Source: an uncultured Clostridia bacterium (GTDB taxonomy: Bacteria; Bacillota; Clostridia; Oscillospirales; CAG-272). Taken from it: a DNA stretch of 33,335 nt. Positions 32,821-33,335 of this stretch are shown piece by piece. The first letter of the stretch is position 1. The number at the start of each line of letters is the position of its first letter. The DNA lies in the NCBI GenBank assembly GCA_945936265.1, contig CAMETB010000001.1, forward strand, positions 1 through 33,335. Reading direction: 5' to 3'. The translations under genes were made by a program, and so were the position numbers. The notes beneath the pieces were generated by a model. It worked only from the letters and a program-made list of their open reading frames with translations. It did not search any database and had not been told where the DNA came from.

Positions 32821-33335
32821 TGAAAACAGTATGCTTCGGCGAAATTATGTTAAGGCTTAACCCGCAGGGTTATACGAGATTTGTTCAGGCGGACACCTTC
32901 GGCGCTACCTACGGCGGGGGTGAGGCAAACGTTGCGGTTTCTCTTGCAAACTACGGCGTTGACTCCGCTTACGTTACAAAGCTCCCCACGCACGAGATAG
33001 GTCAGGCGGCGGTAAACTCTCTGAGAAAATACGGCGTTGACACGAAAGATATCGTAAGAGGCGGCGACAGGGTCGGTATTTACTATCTTGAAACAGGCGC
33101 TTCTCAGCGTCCGTCAAAGGTTATATACGACCGTGCTTACTCCGCGATAGCACTTGCAAAAAGAGATGAGTTCGATTGGGAAAAGATACTCGACGGTGCC
33201 GATTGGTTCCACTTTACGGGCATCACCCCGGCGCTGGGTGAAAATCTGGTGCAGCTGTGCCGTGCGGCCTGTCAGGCGGCCAAAGAGCGCGGCGTAAAGA
33301 TCAGCTGCGATCTGAACTATCGCAGCAAGCTGTGG
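32821..33335 (+). CDS. PfkB-family sugar kinase, likely 2-keto-3-deoxygluconate kinase (3' truncated)
   Basis: The first 171 codons are present and the frame runs off the window end. The N-terminus CFGEIMLRLNP, the glycine-rich YGGGEANVAVSLANYG and the following LPTHEIGQAAVNSLRKYGVD fit PfkB/ribokinase-type kinases, and the GEIMLRLNP...QADTFGATYGGGEANVA pattern is closest to KdgK. The C-terminal ATP-binding and catalytic GAGD motif lies outside. AAGGT precedes ATG. From about 33226 the codon use changes sharply (repeated CTG, GTG, CGC, ATC; earlier codons favour CTT, ATA, TAC) while the reading frame stays intact. Confidence 0.85.

Noticed and set aside
1..33335. tRNA, rRNA, insertion sequences and CRISPR arrays
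   Set aside because: I found no cloverleaf, ribosomal, transposase or repeat-spacer pattern in reading both strands; a dedicated search could still find a degenerate one.

Overview
The window looks like chromosomal DNA of an anaerobic Clostridia-type member of the Bacillota, plausibly a gut organism. The support is a BspA-type leucine-rich-repeat surface protein with bacterial Ig-like domains, a glmS ribozyme, an FMN riboswitch in front of a RibU-type riboflavin transporter, a DUF6062-like protein, several TTGACA/TATAAT promoters with 17-bp spacers, and GGAGG ribosome binding sites. Species cannot be fixed from the sequence alone.

Layout. 1-3.4 kb (+): the C-terminal part of a large membrane-anchored LRR protein. 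3.5-4.4 kb (-): a stand-alone short-chain dehydrogenase. 4.4-10.6 kb (-): a tight operon of murD, three consecutive M42 metallopeptidases, a small lipoprotein and a cysteine desulfurase. 10.6-11.6 kb (-): a damaged D-Ala-D-Ala ligase gene with a frame break and a missing segment. 11.7-13.7 kb (-): a TetR regulator and cation/proton antiporter pair with a palindrome over the promoter. 13.7-25.9 kb (-): a ten-gene glycan operon flanked by two copies of the 3' end of guaA. 25.8-27.7 kb (-): intact guaA. 27.8-30.0 kb (+): promoter, glmS ribozyme and glmS. 30.0-31.0 kb (+): FMN riboswitch and ribU. 31.0-31.8 kb (-): a Cys-rich DUF6062-like protein. 31.85-32.74 kb (+): an OGG-type DNA glycosylase. 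32.8 kb to the end (+): a truncated KdgK-like sugar kinase.

The most notable structure is the 12-kb glycan cassette. In transcription order it encodes RmlA, RmlB, a DegT-type aminotransferase, a GT2 glycosyltransferase, an ATP-grasp/HAD fusion, a GT2/TagF-like double glycosyl- and polyolphosphate-transferase, an IspD/TarI-like cytidylyltransferase, an extended SDR, a DUF4422 glycosyltransferase and UDP-galactopyranose mutase. rmlC and rmlD are absent. The set therefore suggests a dTDP-amino-dideoxyhexose, galactofuranose and a CDP-activated polyol phosphate, rather than rhamnose. The cassette is AT-richer than its flanks: five sampled 60-base lines gave 38% G+C inside and five gave 52% outside. 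One end abuts the intact guaA 3' end. The other end carries a diverged relic of the guaA 3' end (41 of 45 bases identical over its core), followed directly by a strong terminator that was probably guaA's own. This is the expected footprint of a genomic island that entered at guaA, but no integrase is visible.

Housekeeping genes around the cassette supply cell-wall precursors (glmS, murD, the broken ddl) and purine nucleotides (guaA). Start codons were moved from the longest open frame wherever a ribosome binding site or family knowledge favoured an internal start.
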